This document shows, one piece after another, positions 9,024 through 17,964 of a stretch of 64,000 nt of DNA (positions within the stretch are counted from its first letter, which is position 1; every line of letters begins with the position of its first letter). Source of the stretch: Providencia burhodogranariea DSM 19968. GTDB lineage: Bacteria; Pseudomonadota; Gammaproteobacteria; Enterobacterales; Enterobacteriaceae. The notes beneath the pieces were generated by a model that did no database searches, had not been told where the DNA came from, and saw only the letters and a list, made by a program, of their open reading frames with translations. Position numbers and translations under genes: made by a program. The stretch is from NCBI RefSeq assembly GCF_000314855.2, contig NZ_KB233222.1, positions 2,227,342 through 2,291,341 on the forward strand, given 5' to 3'.

Positions 9024-10499
9024 ATGAACGAAAAACAACGTGTTTTAGTCTTGGGTGCCAGTGGTTATATCGGGCAAAATCTGATTCCAGAGTTAATTAA
9101 ACAAGGCCACCAAGTCACCGCAGCAGCAAGACGTGTCGATTGGATGCTCTCACAAGGTTGGCAAGATGCCCAATGCATTTATGTCGACCTACAGGATCCA
9201 GATACACTCCAAGACATAATGAAAGATATCGATATTGTCTACTTTCTCGTTCATAGCATGGCTGATCAGGCAAACTTAATTGAACGCGAACGTACTGCTG
9301 CTCGTCATGTTCAACAAGCTCTTAATGACTCCGATGTTAAACATGTTATTTATCTCAGCTCACTGCAGCATGGTCATAGTTATTCGCAGCATTTAATTTC
9401 TCGTCGATTAACGGGAGAAATCTTACGTGAAAGCAAAGTACCTATTACTGAAATTCGTTCAGCTATCATAGTCGGTTCAGGTTCTGCTGCTTTTGAAATC
9501 ATGCGTGACATGGTTTATAACTTAGCCATCTTGACACCACCTCGTTGGGTTCGCTCTAAATCATCCCCTATTGCGCTGAGCAATATCTTGTTCTACTTAA
9601 CTGAACTGATGAGAATTCCACCTACTGAAAGTCGAATTTTTGATGCTGGTGGCCCTGAATACATGAGCTACCAAGAGTTGTTTAAGCGTTTTATTCATGT
9701 CAGTGGTAAACGTCGATTACTGATCCCAATTCCTATCCCTATCAGTATGATTTCCGTACATTTCATCAGTTTGATTACCTCGGTTCCTCCCTCTATTGCA
9801 AAAGAGCTTATCCAAGGGTTGCAGCATGACCTCCCGGCAGATGACAAAGCATTGCGCGAGCTGATCCCTCAAACATTAATTTCGTTTGAGGACGCAGTAA
9901 GAACAACATTGGCTCAAGAAGCTGATGCTATTGATAATGCAGATTGGGGCTATGATCCCGAAGTCAGAAAACGCTGGCGTCCTGGTTATGGCTTTTATCC
10001 GAAACAGGCTGGCTTTACGTTAGGTACTTCTGCAAGCACAGAATCTCTATGGCATGTTGTGCAGCAAATTGGTGGAAAAGATGGCTATTTTTATGCCAAC
10101 GCACTTTGGAAAACACGCGCCATTATGGATGACATGATGTTCAACAAAGTGAAGTATGGTAGACCCGATCGCGAAGAACTCCAACTCGGTGATGAGATAG
10201 ATGGATGGCGAGTGATTAATATTGAGCCAAAAAAACAACTTACTCTCCTCTTTGGTATGAAAGCTCCTGGCTTAGGTCGATTAACGTTCACTATTCATGA
10301 TAGTGGTAGTAGACGTTCTATTGATGTCCGTGCATGGTGGCACCCTGCGGGATTCAGTGGTTTACTCTATTGGTTTGCCATGATGCCAGCACATTTATTT
10401 ATTTTTAAAGGAATGGCGAAGAGAATTGGCGAATTAGCGTTTGAGCGAGATCAACAGCTATCTAGTCAGCAACAAATAGAGCCTCCATCTTCAGAATAA
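9024..10499 (+). CDS. ybjT: YbjT-like NAD(P)-binding SDR protein
   Basis: Extended short-chain dehydrogenase-like protein of unknown substrate, 491 residues from the chosen start. The N-terminal Rossmann fold shows LVLGASGYIGQNL, then an NmrA/epimerase-like domain; the C-terminal third (from about residue 310, GYDPEVRKRWRPGYGFYP onward) is a DUF2867-type domain. ATG codons exist at 9000 and 9024, but only the second has a Shine-Dalgarno (AGGAAA, 9013-9018). It lies between lysO and art genes, as ybjT does in E. coli, though ybjS is absent. Its C-terminal hydrophobic patch suggests membrane association. Confidence 0.88.
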   Translation: MNEKQRVLVLGASGYIGQNLIPELIKQGHQVTAAARRVDWMLSQGWQDAQCIYVDLQDPDTLQDIMKDIDIVYFLVHSMADQANLIERERTAARHVQQALNDSDVKHVIYLSSLQHGHSYSQHLISRRLTGEILRESKVPITEIRSAIIVGSGSAAFEIMRDMVYNLAILTPPRWVRSKSSPIALSNILFYLTELMRIPPTESRIFDAGGPEYMSYQELFKRFIHVSGKRRLLIPIPIPISMISVHFISLITSVPPSIAKELIQGLQHDLPADDKALRELIPQTLISFEDAVRTTLAQEADAIDNADWGYDPEVRKRWRPGYGFYPKQAGFTLGTSASTESLWHVVQQIGGKDGYFYANALWKTRAIMDDMMFNKVKYGRPDREELQLGDEIDGWRVINIEPKKQLTLLFGMKAPGLGRLTFTIHDSGSRRSIDVRAWWHPAGFSGLLYWFAMMPAHLFIFKGMAKRIGELAFERDQQLSSQQQIEPPSSE

Positions 10500-10532
10500 T
10501 TGTCTTTTAGATAGAAAAAAACCAAATTTTTA

Positions 10533-10558
10533 TGCATATATTATTGCATAAATATGCT
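10533..10558. promoter_or_regulatory. Candidate ArgR (ARG) box before artP
   Basis: TGCAT-AAAT-ATGCT (10545-10558) keeps the 5-4-5 geometry of ARG boxes, and an overlapping half-site TGCAT is at 10533. The art genes are ArgR-repressed in E. coli. The two copies do not show the usual 21-bp centre spacing, so this is tentative. Confidence 0.4.
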
Positions 10559-10605
10559 TACCCGATTAATATCGATGTCAGTTAAACAAGGTATTATTGG
10601 TAAGC

Positions 10606-11334
10606 ATGAGCATTCAATTAAAAAATATAAACTGTTTCTACGGCTCTCATCAGGCACTTTTTGATATTAACTTAGAGTGTCCTGTTGGGGAAACCATGGT
10701 ATTGCTGGGCCCTAGCGGTGCAGGTAAGAGCTCGCTACTGCGTGTTTTAAATCTGCTTGAAATGCCAAAGTCAGGTTTACTTAACATTGCGGGTCAGCAA
10801 TTTGATTTTGCTTCATCTCCTGATGCGAAAGCAATTCGTACGCTTCGCCAAAATGTAGGAATGGTTTTCCAACAATACAATTTATGGCCGCATTTGACTG
10901 TATTGGATAATTTGATTGAAGCACCTTGCCGAGTCTTAAAATTGTCACGTCAAGAAGCAAAAGCAAAAGCTGAAAAATTACTGGAACGTTTACGCTTAAC
11001 TCAATTTGCGACTCGCTTTCCTTTACATTTATCTGGCGGTCAACAGCAGCGAGTTGCAATTGCAAGAGCTTTGATGATGGAACCGCAAGTTCTACTTTTT
11101 GATGAGCCAACAGCTGCTCTCGATCCTGAAATTACGGCACAAGTTGTCGATATTATTCGCGAGTTGTCAGCAACTGGAATTACACAGGTTATCGTCACTC
11201 ACGAAGTTGAGATAGCCCGTAAAGCCGCTAGCCGTGTGGTGTATATGGAAAACGGCCATATTGTTGAACAAGGGGATGCCAGTCATTTTTCAGCCCCTCA
11301 AACTGAAGCATTTGCAAATTATCTGTCACATTAA
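10606..11334 (+). CDS. artP: Arginine ABC transporter ATP-binding protein ArtP
   Basis: ATPase of the ArtPQM-I arginine importer, 242 residues from the ATG at 10606, equal to the E. coli length as I recall it. Walker [10 protein letters not shown], signature [15 protein letters not shown] and Walker [15 protein letters not shown] are present, with the polar-amino-acid-type Q-loop [13 protein letters not shown]. An in-frame TTG at 10597 gives a longer frame but has no better ribosome site. First gene of artP-artI-artQ-artM, with an ARG-box-like sequence upstream. Confidence 0.95.
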   Translation: MSIQLKNINCFYGSHQALFDINLECPVGETMVLLGPSGAGKSSLLRVLNLLEMPKSGLLNIAGQQFDFASSPDAKAIRTLRQNVGMVFQQYNLWPHLTVLDNLIEAPCRVLKLSRQEAKAKAEKLLERLRLTQFATRFPLHLSGGQQQRVAIARALMMEPQVLLFDEPTAALDPEITAQVVDIIRELSATGITQVIVTHEVEIARKAASRVVYMENGHIVEQGDASHFSAPQTEAFANYLSH

Positions 11335-11369
11335 GTAAGGTTTATTAACCTTAGATATAGGATTAAGCA

Positions 11370-12113
11370 ATGAAAAAAATTATATTAGCTGCACTACTTG
11401 GCGCTGTAACCCTATCGGCAACTGCGGCAGAAAAAGAAACCATCCGTTTTGCAACAGAAGCGACTTATGCACCGTTTGAAATGTTTGATAAAAACAACCA
11501 AATCGTGGGCTTTGATGTTGACCTTGCAAATGCAGTGTGTGAAAAAATGAATGCAACCTGTACATTCACACACCAATCTTTCGACAGTTTAATTCCTAGT
11601 TTAAAATTCCGTCGTTTTGAAGCATTAATGGCAGGTATCGACATTACGCCAGAACGCCAACAACAAGTTGATTTCACTGATACCTACTACCCGAACTCAG
11701 CAGAGTTTGTTGCTGTTAAAGAAAAAATTTCTTCTATTGATCAGTTAAAAAATAAAAAAATTGGTGTCCAGAACGGAACAACTCATCAGAAATACATCAT
11801 GGAACAACATAAAGATATGACTGTTGTTCCTTACGATAACTACCAATCTGCTGTTCTTGACCTGCAAAATGGTCGTATTGATGCCGTCTTTGGTGATACC
11901 GCGGTTGCTGACGAATGGATTAAAGCTAAAGGTAACGAAAATTTAGCTGCTGTCGGTGATAAAGTCACAGATCCACAATACTTTGGTATTGGTTTAGGTA
12001 TTGCTGTTCGTAAAGGTAACAAAGAATTATTAGATAAAATGAATAAAGCATTAGCAGAAGTTAAAGCTGATGGCACTTATGACGTTATCTACAAAAAATG
12101 GTTTGAACAATAA
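11370..12113 (+). CDS. artI: Arginine-binding periplasmic protein ArtI/ArtJ
   Basis: Periplasmic solute-binding protein delivering arginine to ArtQM, 247 residues. The signal peptide MKKIILAALLGAVTLSATAA ends at an A-A site before EKET. The mature part has the family-3 binding fold opening IRFATEATYAPFEMFDKNNQ, the IDITPERQQQVDFTDTYY motif and GVQNGTTHQKY. ATAGGA precedes the ATG. Named artI by its operon position (artP-artI-artQ-artM); the paralogous artJ is not in the window, so ArtI and ArtJ cannot be separated on sequence alone. Confidence 0.92.
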   Translation: MKKIILAALLGAVTLSATAAEKETIRFATEATYAPFEMFDKNNQIVGFDVDLANAVCEKMNATCTFTHQSFDSLIPSLKFRRFEALMAGIDITPERQQQVDFTDTYYPNSAEFVAVKEKISSIDQLKNKKIGVQNGTTHQKYIMEQHKDMTVVPYDNYQSAVLDLQNGRIDAVFGDTAVADEWIKAKGNENLAAVGDKVTDPQYFGIGLGIAVRKGNKELLDKMNKALAEVKADGTYDVIYKKWFEQ

Positions 12114-12125
12114 TCGATACAATTA

Positions 12126-12866
12126 ATGAACAATTTTCTTTTTTTAACAAGTGCCGCCGGTATAACCGTCGGCCTTGCTGTTTCTGCCTTAATACTGGGC
12201 CTAATCTTAGCTATGCTATTCACAGCATGGGAATCCGTTCGCTTTAAACCAATAGCCTTCTTAGGAACGTGCTCGGTAACATTAATCCGAGGCTTACCTG
12301 AGCTTCTAGTGGTGTTATTTGTTTATTTCGGCACGCTGCAACTGATCAATATATTGGGTGATGGGATCAGCATTAACCTCGGTTTTTGGGAAACTACATT
12401 GCAAGTTGACCCTAGCATTTTCTTTGCTGATAGCGGTGAATTTGATTTTACACCTTTTGTTTGTGGCGTAATAGCCTTAGCTCTTCTCTATGCATCTTAT
12501 GCTTCGCAAACTTTAAGGGGAGCATTAAAGGCTGTACCTTATGGTCAATGGGAGGCTGGTTTTGCACTCGGTTTGCATAAACGTACCATTTTCTTTCGTT
12601 ACATCATGCCACAGATGTGGCGTCATGCTCTGCCGGGGCTAGGTAACCAATGGCTAGTTTTGCTCAAAGATACTGCGTTAGTCTCCTTAATTAGCGTTAA
12701 TGATTTGATGTTACAAACAAAAACGATTGTTAACCGGACACATGAACCTTTTACTTGGTATGCGATCGTTGGGCTTATTTATCTTGCTATCACTTTATTG
12801 AGCCAGTTAGTTTTGAAACGGATTGAATTACGCACGACACGTTTCGAGCGAGGTGAATCGAAATGA
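12126..12866 (+). CDS. artQ: Arginine ABC transporter permease ArtQ
   Basis: Inner-membrane permease of the arginine importer, 246 residues, with about five hydrophobic helices. The binding-protein-dependent transport motif ([20 protein letters not shown]) contacts the ATPase ArtP. No strong Shine-Dalgarno is seen before the ATG, 12 bases after artI, so it is likely translated from the artPIQM message. Its last codons overlap the artM start (ATGA at 12863-12866). Confidence 0.93.
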   Translation: MNNFLFLTSAAGITVGLAVSALILGLILAMLFTAWESVRFKPIAFLGTCSVTLIRGLPELLVVLFVYFGTLQLINILGDGISINLGFWETTLQVDPSIFFADSGEFDFTPFVCGVIALALLYASYASQTLRGALKAVPYGQWEAGFALGLHKRTIFFRYIMPQMWRHALPGLGNQWLVLLKDTALVSLISVNDLMLQTKTIVNRTHEPFTWYAIVGLIYLAITLLSQLVLKRIELRTTRFERGESK

Positions 12867-13531
12867 TCGATTTAATCCTCGATATTTTACCTGGGTTACC
12901 AACCAGTTTATCTCTGACATTCAGTGCCCTATTTGTTGCATTTATTCTGGCAGTTTTATTCACATTAATACTGTCACTTAAAACACCGTTTGTCTCTCAA
13001 GCTGTTAAGGTTTATATCACGCTGTTTACAGGCACACCTTTGCTGGTTCAGTTCTTCTTAATTTATAATGGCCCAAGCCAGTTTAAATCACTACAGAACT
13101 ACCCTCTCCTTTGGGACTTTATTTCAACACCTTGGGTCTGTGCAATGGTTGCTCTTGCTCTGAATAGTGCAGCATATTCAACCTTATTATTTCACGGTGC
13201 TGTAAAGGCTATTCCATCTGGACAGTGGCAATCTTGCCAAGCATTAGGGATGTCTAAAGCACAAACTATGCGTATTATCTTACCTTATGCATTTAAACGC
13301 TCCCTGTCATCCTACTCGAATGAAGTGGTATTAATCTTTAAGAGCACCTCTCTCGCGAGTACCATTACGATGATGGACATTATGGGCTATAGCAGTCAGG
13401 TATTTGGGCGAACGTGGGATGTGATGGCTTTTGTCGCAGCAGGGATTATCTACCTTGTTGTAAATGCAATATTAACCATTATTATGCGTTTAATTGAACG
13501 CAAAGCACTCGCCTTCGAACATCGAAATTAA
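12863..13531 (+). CDS. artM: Arginine ABC transporter permease ArtM
   Basis: Second permease of the arginine importer, 222 residues, the E. coli length as I recall it. Hydrophobic helices and the coupling motif [20 protein letters not shown] are visible. The ATG overlaps the artQ TGA by four bases, indicating translational coupling and equal stoichiometry in the ArtQ-ArtM heterodimer. It ends the art operon and is followed by a terminator. Confidence 0.94.
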   Translation: MIDLILDILPGLPTSLSLTFSALFVAFILAVLFTLILSLKTPFVSQAVKVYITLFTGTPLLVQFFLIYNGPSQFKSLQNYPLLWDFISTPWVCAMVALALNSAAYSTLLFHGAVKAIPSGQWQSCQALGMSKAQTMRIILPYAFKRSLSSYSNEVVLIFKSTSLASTITMMDIMGYSSQVFGRTWDVMAFVAAGIIYLVVNAILTIIMRLIERKALAFEHRN

Positions 13532-13561
13532 TAACTAACTTATTTAGTTATTCTTATATTT

Positions 13562-13590
13562 AAAAGGCTTGTTTATTGACAGGCCTTTTT
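13562..13590 (+). terminator. Terminator of the art operon
   Basis: AAAAGGCTTG and the C-A-G-GCCTTTTT strand form a 10-bp stem (one G-T pair) with a T-run, 30 bp after artM. Confidence 0.75.
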
Positions 13591-13870
13591 ATTAGCGTTT
13601 ATGAATAATAATTCAGCAATAAATCAAACAATCGTAGTGTATTAACATCAAAATACGTGTATTCATTATTAGATAATTGTTTCATTTAGCAATAGCGATT
13701 TTAAAAGTATTTTTTAGATTTTAACTCCAACTATTTATATATTTTTAATTTTATTAACTTTAACATTTACTATAAAACAATTTATTATATGAGCAATAAA
13801 CAAAAGCACAGTGCCATTTGTTTATTGGTATAAAACTAACTACTTAATAATTCATATAATGGTATAAATA

Positions 13871-14617
13871 ATGAAAAATTCAGTCTCACTAGTTGCTTTA
13901 GTAACAATTGGGTTAACTAGCAATGCATTTGCTACCGATAAAAATGGTTTTTATGTAACAGGTAAAATAGGTACTTCAATTGTTAAAATGTCAGACTAAA
14001 AATGGCATGTGTCTGAAGCCGAATCAACCGATAATGACAACTATCATTTTGGTAGTAAAAACAAAGGGGTATTTGGCGGTGGAATCGCATTAGGTTATGA
14101 TTTTTATGAACAGTTCAATCTGCCAATACGAACTGAGTTAGATATTATGATGCGCGGGAAAGCTTCCGCCAATAATAACTTTGGTAGGGAATTTGGAGCA
14201 TGGGGTCATGATTCAGATGATACAAAAAATGAAGTCACTCTAAATACATTTATGCTAAATAGCTTTTATGATTTTAGAAATGAAAGTGCATTTACCCCTT
14301 ATATTAGCGCCGGAATTGGTTTGGCCAGCCTCAAGCATAAAGCTGACTATAAGTATTCCGAATGGGATGCGAATGGCAATTATATTAATAATTCTGAAAA
14401 TCAATTCTCTAAATCTAAAACTAACAATAACTTTGCGTGGAGCTTAGGTTTAGGTATGAAATATGCCATTAATACAGATTTTTCTATGGATTTAAGTTAT
14501 CGCTATCTTGACGCGGGAAAATCAACTATCTCCAATACCTATGATAGCCAAACACAAACATCAAAAGTTAAAGCTCAATCAAATGATATTATGCTAGGCG
14601 TAACCTACCGTTTTTAA
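13871..14617 (+). pseudogene. Outer-membrane beta-barrel (opacity/Ail-like) protein broken by an in-frame TAA
   Basis: The frame opens at ATG 13871 with a clean signal peptide (MKNSVSLVALVTIGLTSNAF then A-TDKNG) and an opening barrel strand (GFYVTGKIGTSIVK). It hits TAA at 13997-13999 (codon 43) and continues in the same frame to 14617 with further strands, ending in the outer-membrane C-terminus LGVTYRF. One nonsense codon therefore separates the signal peptide from about 205 codons of barrel. Internal starts such as GTG 14009 would give a barrel with no export signal. Causes could be a real nonsense mutation, phase variation by suppression, or a sequencing error. The precise barrel family is uncertain. 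Confidence 0.8.
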
Positions 14618-14624
14618 TTATCTT

Positions 14625-14656
14625 TATAGCAATCAGAAAATGACCTGATTGCTATA
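14625..14656. terminator. Terminator between the barrel pseudogene and rlmC
   Basis: TATAGCAATCAG (14625-14636) and CTGATTGCTATA (14645-14656) form a perfect 12-bp stem with an 8-nt loop between convergent genes. The T-run is short, and it may serve both strands. Confidence 0.65.
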
Positions 14657-14687
14657 TTTAATTCATCTACATCATCGGATTAGATTA

Positions 14688-15821
14688 TTATGCTACGTTT
14701 TTAAACAATAGAGTTAATACTTCATAATGAGCCGTATGTGGAAACATATCAAAGAGCTGAACCTTAGAAACTTGATAACCTACAAGCAGTTCAATATCCT
14801 TTGCCATCGTTTGAGCATTACAACTTGAATATAAAATAAATTCAGGCTGCATAGTGGAAAGGTATTCACACAATGTATTACCAATACCTCGTCTTGGTGG
14901 ATTAACCAAAACAAGTTGGGGAATATCATTTTTACTTACCGCAAATTTTGTTGAATCCAACGCTTGAAATTCAATATGCAATAAACCAAGCTCTTGAGCG
15001 GATTGCGTAGCACTCGCGATCGCTGGCACGCTTATTTCAATTCCTGTCAATTTAGTCTGTTTATCTGCACAATGAAGACCAAAACCACCAACACCACAGA
15101 ACAGATCCCACATATTGGTAATATTTAGCTCTTTCACCCATTCCCGAGCAGTTTGATATAAGCGTGCCGCAACAACTGGATTCGTTTGAAAAAAACTATT
15201 AGGGCGAATAAACAGAGGAACTTGGTTAAATTCTTCCCGTAAAACCTGCTGTTCTGTTAATACAATTTCTTGCTCACCTTCCAAAATTGCCATATGGACT
15301 GGCTGAAGGTTGACAGTAATAACAGCTAATTGAGGTAGTTGCTCTCTTAACCACGGTAATGCATTTTTTAACTGCTCTAATTTTTTCTCTGAACGTAGAA
15401 CAAATCGCAGCATAAATTGCCCATTATGCTGGCTTTGTGTTAATAACAGATATTTTAATTCCCCCCTTTTGCGTTCAATGTTATAAGGCGTTAGCCCTGC
15501 ACGCGCAATAAAGGGTTTAAGAATGTCGAACACAGCAAGAAAGCCATCTGTATATAGTGGGCAGTTTGTTAAACTGACAGCTTGTCCTTGTGAATTAATA
15601 ATCCCAAATATCGGTTTCTCTACACTTCCACTGACAACCATTTTCGCTTTATTACGAAACTTAGTTTCAGGACTCGTAATGGGTGTTTGAAAAACAGATT
15701 TTTCTAATGAAGGTAATAAGGAAGACAAGTTTTCTTGTTTTAGTTTGAGCTGTTGCTCTGCTGGCAATTCAAGCCAATGGCAGGAGCGACAATCCCCTGC
15801 CTCATATTTTTCACAATGCAT
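14688..15821 (-). CDS. rlmC: 23S rRNA (uracil-747-C5)-methyltransferase RlmC
   Basis: SAM-dependent RNA methyltransferase that makes m5U747 in 23S rRNA, 377 residues. Cysteines for a 4Fe-4S cluster are visible near the N-terminus (C3, C11, C14 in [16 protein letters not shown]) and at NCPLY. The SAM motif is [14 protein letters not shown], and the catalytic cysteine lies in YSSCNAQT. It sits directly downstream of ybjN on the minus strand with a short gap. In E. coli rlmC lies between the art genes and ybjO/ybjN, so the neighbourhood agrees. Confidence 0.95.
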   Translation of the reverse strand: MHCEKYEAGDCRSCHWLELPAEQQLKLKQENLSSLLPSLEKSVFQTPITSPETKFRNKAKMVVSGSVEKPIFGIINSQGQAVSLTNCPLYTDGFLAVFDILKPFIARAGLTPYNIERKRGELKYLLLTQSQHNGQFMLRFVLRSEKKLEQLKNALPWLREQLPQLAVITVNLQPVHMAILEGEQEIVLTEQQVLREEFNQVPLFIRPNSFFQTNPVVAARLYQTAREWVKELNITNMWDLFCGVGGFGLHCADKQTKLTGIEISVPAIASATQSAQELGLLHIEFQALDSTKFAVSKNDIPQLVLVNPPRRGIGNTLCEYLSTMQPEFILYSSCNAQTMAKDIELLVGYQVSKVQLFDMFPHTAHYEVLTLLFKNVA

Positions 15822-15832
15822 AATAAAAAGGA

Positions 15833-16330
15833 CTAATGAATGATTACAGAAGGTTTATCATCAACATCAAGATCGGCTGTTTCTTCATCAAATTCATCTT
15901 GATTTCCATAGAGCAGATTATTGCTATATATTTCAAAGACAATTGATGAGATTTGCTCTTCAGTTTGCTGTAAAAAATGGCAAAACTGGCGATAAGTCAT
16001 CCCAGCTTCAAGAGAGAATGATTGACTTACTATTAGCTTAGGTAAGTTTTCATTATTAATTTCAAGAAAGATTTTTGCAGTCAATGAACTAGCATTAATT
16101 TGACTAATATTTGCCACCAATGTCACTATCGCTGTTGGTTTGAGCTCTGCTAGGGCGGATAGAACGAGTACGTTATTGATAATATCAAGTTTGGCATCAA
16201 AAATACCTTCGATATTTTGCATGTGCGGTAAATGTATTGCCGCACAAGAATCACACTCGAAATAGGACGTTTTGAGTTGGTCTAGCCATTCACGAAACTG
16301 TGAAATGTCTGGGTAACAAATAGAATCCAT
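15833..16330 (-). CDS. ybjN: YbjN domain protein
   Basis: Cytoplasmic protein of the YbjN/CesT-like fold, 165 residues, linked in enterobacteria to motility, envelope and stress phenotypes. It aligns by eye with E. coli YbjN through [17 protein letters not shown], [21 protein letters not shown] and DNLPKLIVxQS. The C-terminal tail is acidic ([15 protein letters not shown]). It is just upstream of rlmC. In E. coli ybjN is preceded by nfsA and rimK; here only about 120 bp separate it from ybjC. Confidence 0.9.
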   Translation of the reverse strand: MDSICYPDISQFREWLDQLKTSYFECDSCAAIHLPHMQNIEGIFDAKLDIINNVLVLSALAELKPTAIVTLVANISQINASSLTAKIFLEINNENLPKLIVSQSFSLEAGMTYRQFCHFLQQTEEQISSIVFEIYSNNLLYGNQDEFDEETADLDVDDKPSVIIH

Positions 16331-16451
16331 GGGTAATAACCTTCTTCAACTCAAATGATAACTTATGAAATTTTCCCTTCACGACAAACTGCAATCAGGA
16401 AAAGCGGACAATTTTCACACATCATGTGTAAAAACGCCAGTAAAACCGTGC

Positions 16452-16781
16452 TTATTCGCCCTTTTCATCCTTTTTATTATCTGTGATTTTATTTTTTCTC
16501 GCCCCTGGTCTTAACGGTTTTTGATTATCAATCCCTAAGAAAGTTAACCCGTGAATAGCTCGCCATACGATATTGATTGTCGCAGGAATTAAACATCCAA
16601 TTCCGACCAAAACCATCGTAACGAGTGCACTTTGTTGCATTAGAGGTTCAGGAAGTTCCAGATATCCATTCATTGAAAGTAGTACAACTATAAGCAAAAT
16701 AATCCCCACGACCTCTAAAATTAAAACAGGCTTAGGTAAATCAGAGAGTGATCGCATTTCACGTTGTGGTTTTTTATTCAT
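16452..16781 (-). CDS. ybjC: YbjC (DUF1418) small inner-membrane protein
   Basis: Predicted 109-residue membrane protein with two hydrophobic segments (PKPVLILEVVGIILLIVVLL and ALVTMVLVGIGCLIPATINI) and a basic, charged tail. It matches E. coli YbjC by LPKxVLILExxG and LPEP. The frame opens at 16811, but AAAGGA lies six bases before the ATG at 16779-16781, so that start is preferred. It is divergent from grxA, as in E. coli, where it precedes nfsA; nfsA is absent here. Function unknown. Confidence 0.85.
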   Translation of the reverse strand: MNKKPQREMRSLSDLPKPVLILEVVGIILLIVVLLSMNGYLELPEPLMQQSALVTMVLVGIGCLIPATINIVWRAIHGLTFLGIDNQKPLRPGARKNKITDNKKDEKGE

Positions 16782-17062
16782 CAAATATCCTTTACGCTTT
16801 TTATTAATCATTATGCATCAAGCAGTATGGCATACAGAGTCGTACATTTCACGGCCTGCGGATAGGCTTATAATGGGTATCTATTGTATGCCCTCCTTGC
16901 AATATCAACCTACTGCTGAAGTAATATTTTTATCTATATTAGCGGATTATAATCAAGGCCTATACAAACAAAAGGTAAAATCAACTTTTATTTCCTAATT
17001 GTTATTGGCATAGTATGGGGTATTCTGGATAAAAAAACTGAGTTAGTCTTAAAGGAGATACT

Positions 17063-17326
17063 ATGTACACTGTTATTTTTGGTCGCCCTGGCTGCCCATA
17101 TTGTGTTCGAGCTAAAGAGCTAGCTGAAAAACTCAAGAACGAGCGTGATGACTTTGACTATCGTTATGTAGATATTCATGCTGAAGGCCTCACCAAAGAA
17201 GACCTTTCAAAAACAGTGGGTAAAGAGGTTCTCACTGTACCGCAAATTTTTATCGATGAAAAACACATCGGCGGTTGCACTGATTTTGAAGCTTACGCTA
17301 AAGAAAACCTCAATCTGTACCAGTAA
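17063..17326 (+). CDS. grxA: Glutaredoxin 1 (GrxA)
   Basis: Glutathione-dependent dithiol oxidoreductase that reduces ribonucleotide reductase, PAPS reductase and OxyR, 87 residues. The active site CPYC is at residues 11-14, and the cis-proline loop TVPQIFI and glutathione-binding GGCTDFEAY are present. AAAGGAG precedes the ATG. Divergent from ybjC. OxyR control is known in E. coli; I could not place an OxyR site with confidence. Confidence 0.96.
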   Translation: MYTVIFGRPGCPYCVRAKELAEKLKNERDDFDYRYVDIHAEGLTKEDLSKTVGKEVLTVPQIFIDEKHIGGCTDFEAYAKENLNLYQ

Positions 17327-17347
17327 AAAATAACACTAAGCCTATCC

Positions 17348-17394
17348 AAGCGAAGCTTCTTTATTCAATCTATGAGTAATTAATGGCTTCGCTT
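17348..17394 (+). terminator. Hairpin after grxA
   Basis: AAGCGAAGC (17348-17356) pairs with GCTTCGCTT (17386-17394) across a 29-nt loop, followed by a T-rich stretch. Likely the grxA terminator. Confidence 0.55.
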
Positions 17395-17454
17395 ATTCTA
17401 TTTGTGCTATTTCCGCATTGTAAACAAAAAATAAACGAATTATTTTTTTTATCG

Positions 17455-17484
17455 GTGAACTTTCATATTCACTGCATGTCTTAA
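17455..17484 (+). promoter_or_regulatory. Sigma-E promoter of rybB
   Basis: The -35 GTGAACTT (17455-17462) and -10 GTCTTAA (17478-17484) are 15 bp apart, close to the sigma-E consensus GGAACTT/GTCTAA. The predicted start G at 17490 is the first base of RybB. The E. coli rybB gene is sigma-E dependent. Confidence 0.85.
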
Positions 17485-17489
17485 CTTAT

Positions 17490-17566
17490 GCCACTGCTTT
17501 TCTTTGATGTCCCCATATTGAGGAGCCCGATAGCCAACTTTACGTTTATCGCTATCGGGTTTTTTA
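17490..17566 (+). ncRNA. rybB: RybB small RNA
   Basis: Hfq-dependent small RNA that represses outer-membrane protein mRNAs during envelope stress. The 5' end GCCACTGCTTTTCTTTGATG, including the seed GCCACUGC, is identical to the E. coli RNA as I recall it, as are GTCCCCAT and GGAGCCC. The terminator stem CCCGATAGC/GCTATCGGG followed by TTTTTT differs from the E. coli stem on both arms yet still pairs, which is compensatory change. Its place after grxA agrees with E. coli, where it lies between ybjK and ybjL. A sigma-E promoter ends 6 bp upstream. Confidence 0.95.
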
Positions 17567-17964
17567 TTGCCTGTTATAAATACCCCGTAACGATAACACC
17601 CGCCCTCATAGGTAAAAACAATAATGAGCTTTTTCGATTTATTATCAAACAGTTAAAAGATCATAAGCGTATTATCAGAATTAGTCCCCCTTTTTCATTT
17701 AAAATGATCATTTCATATACAGCATTTTAAACCTTCACTCTTTAGTGTCAGTATCCAAATAAAAATTATTTTATATAACAATATTAAATTTATGTATATT
17801 CAATATGAAATTTAAATATTTATACGACTAAAAAAAATAATCATGTAATAAAATAAAAAACTGATAACTAACTTTGTACTTGCACAAAATAAGCAGATTG
17901 AATTATCACTAAAAATAATTTCAACCCTAATTTAATTAGCTCATTAAAAAAGGTAAATATAACC
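17567..17964. other. AT-rich gap between rybB and the protease gene
   Basis: About 400 bp with no convincing gene, becoming very rich in A and T toward the protease. It probably holds the protease promoter. A short reading frame crossing rybB is discounted. Confidence 0.5.

Noticed and set aside
16573-16998. A 141-codon plus-strand frame overlapping ybjC
   Set aside because: It is antisense to ybjC, which has a family match and a good ribosome site.
17488-17730. An 80-codon frame starting in rybB
   Set aside because: It overlaps the sRNA and its terminator hairpin, has no ribosome site and no family resemblance.
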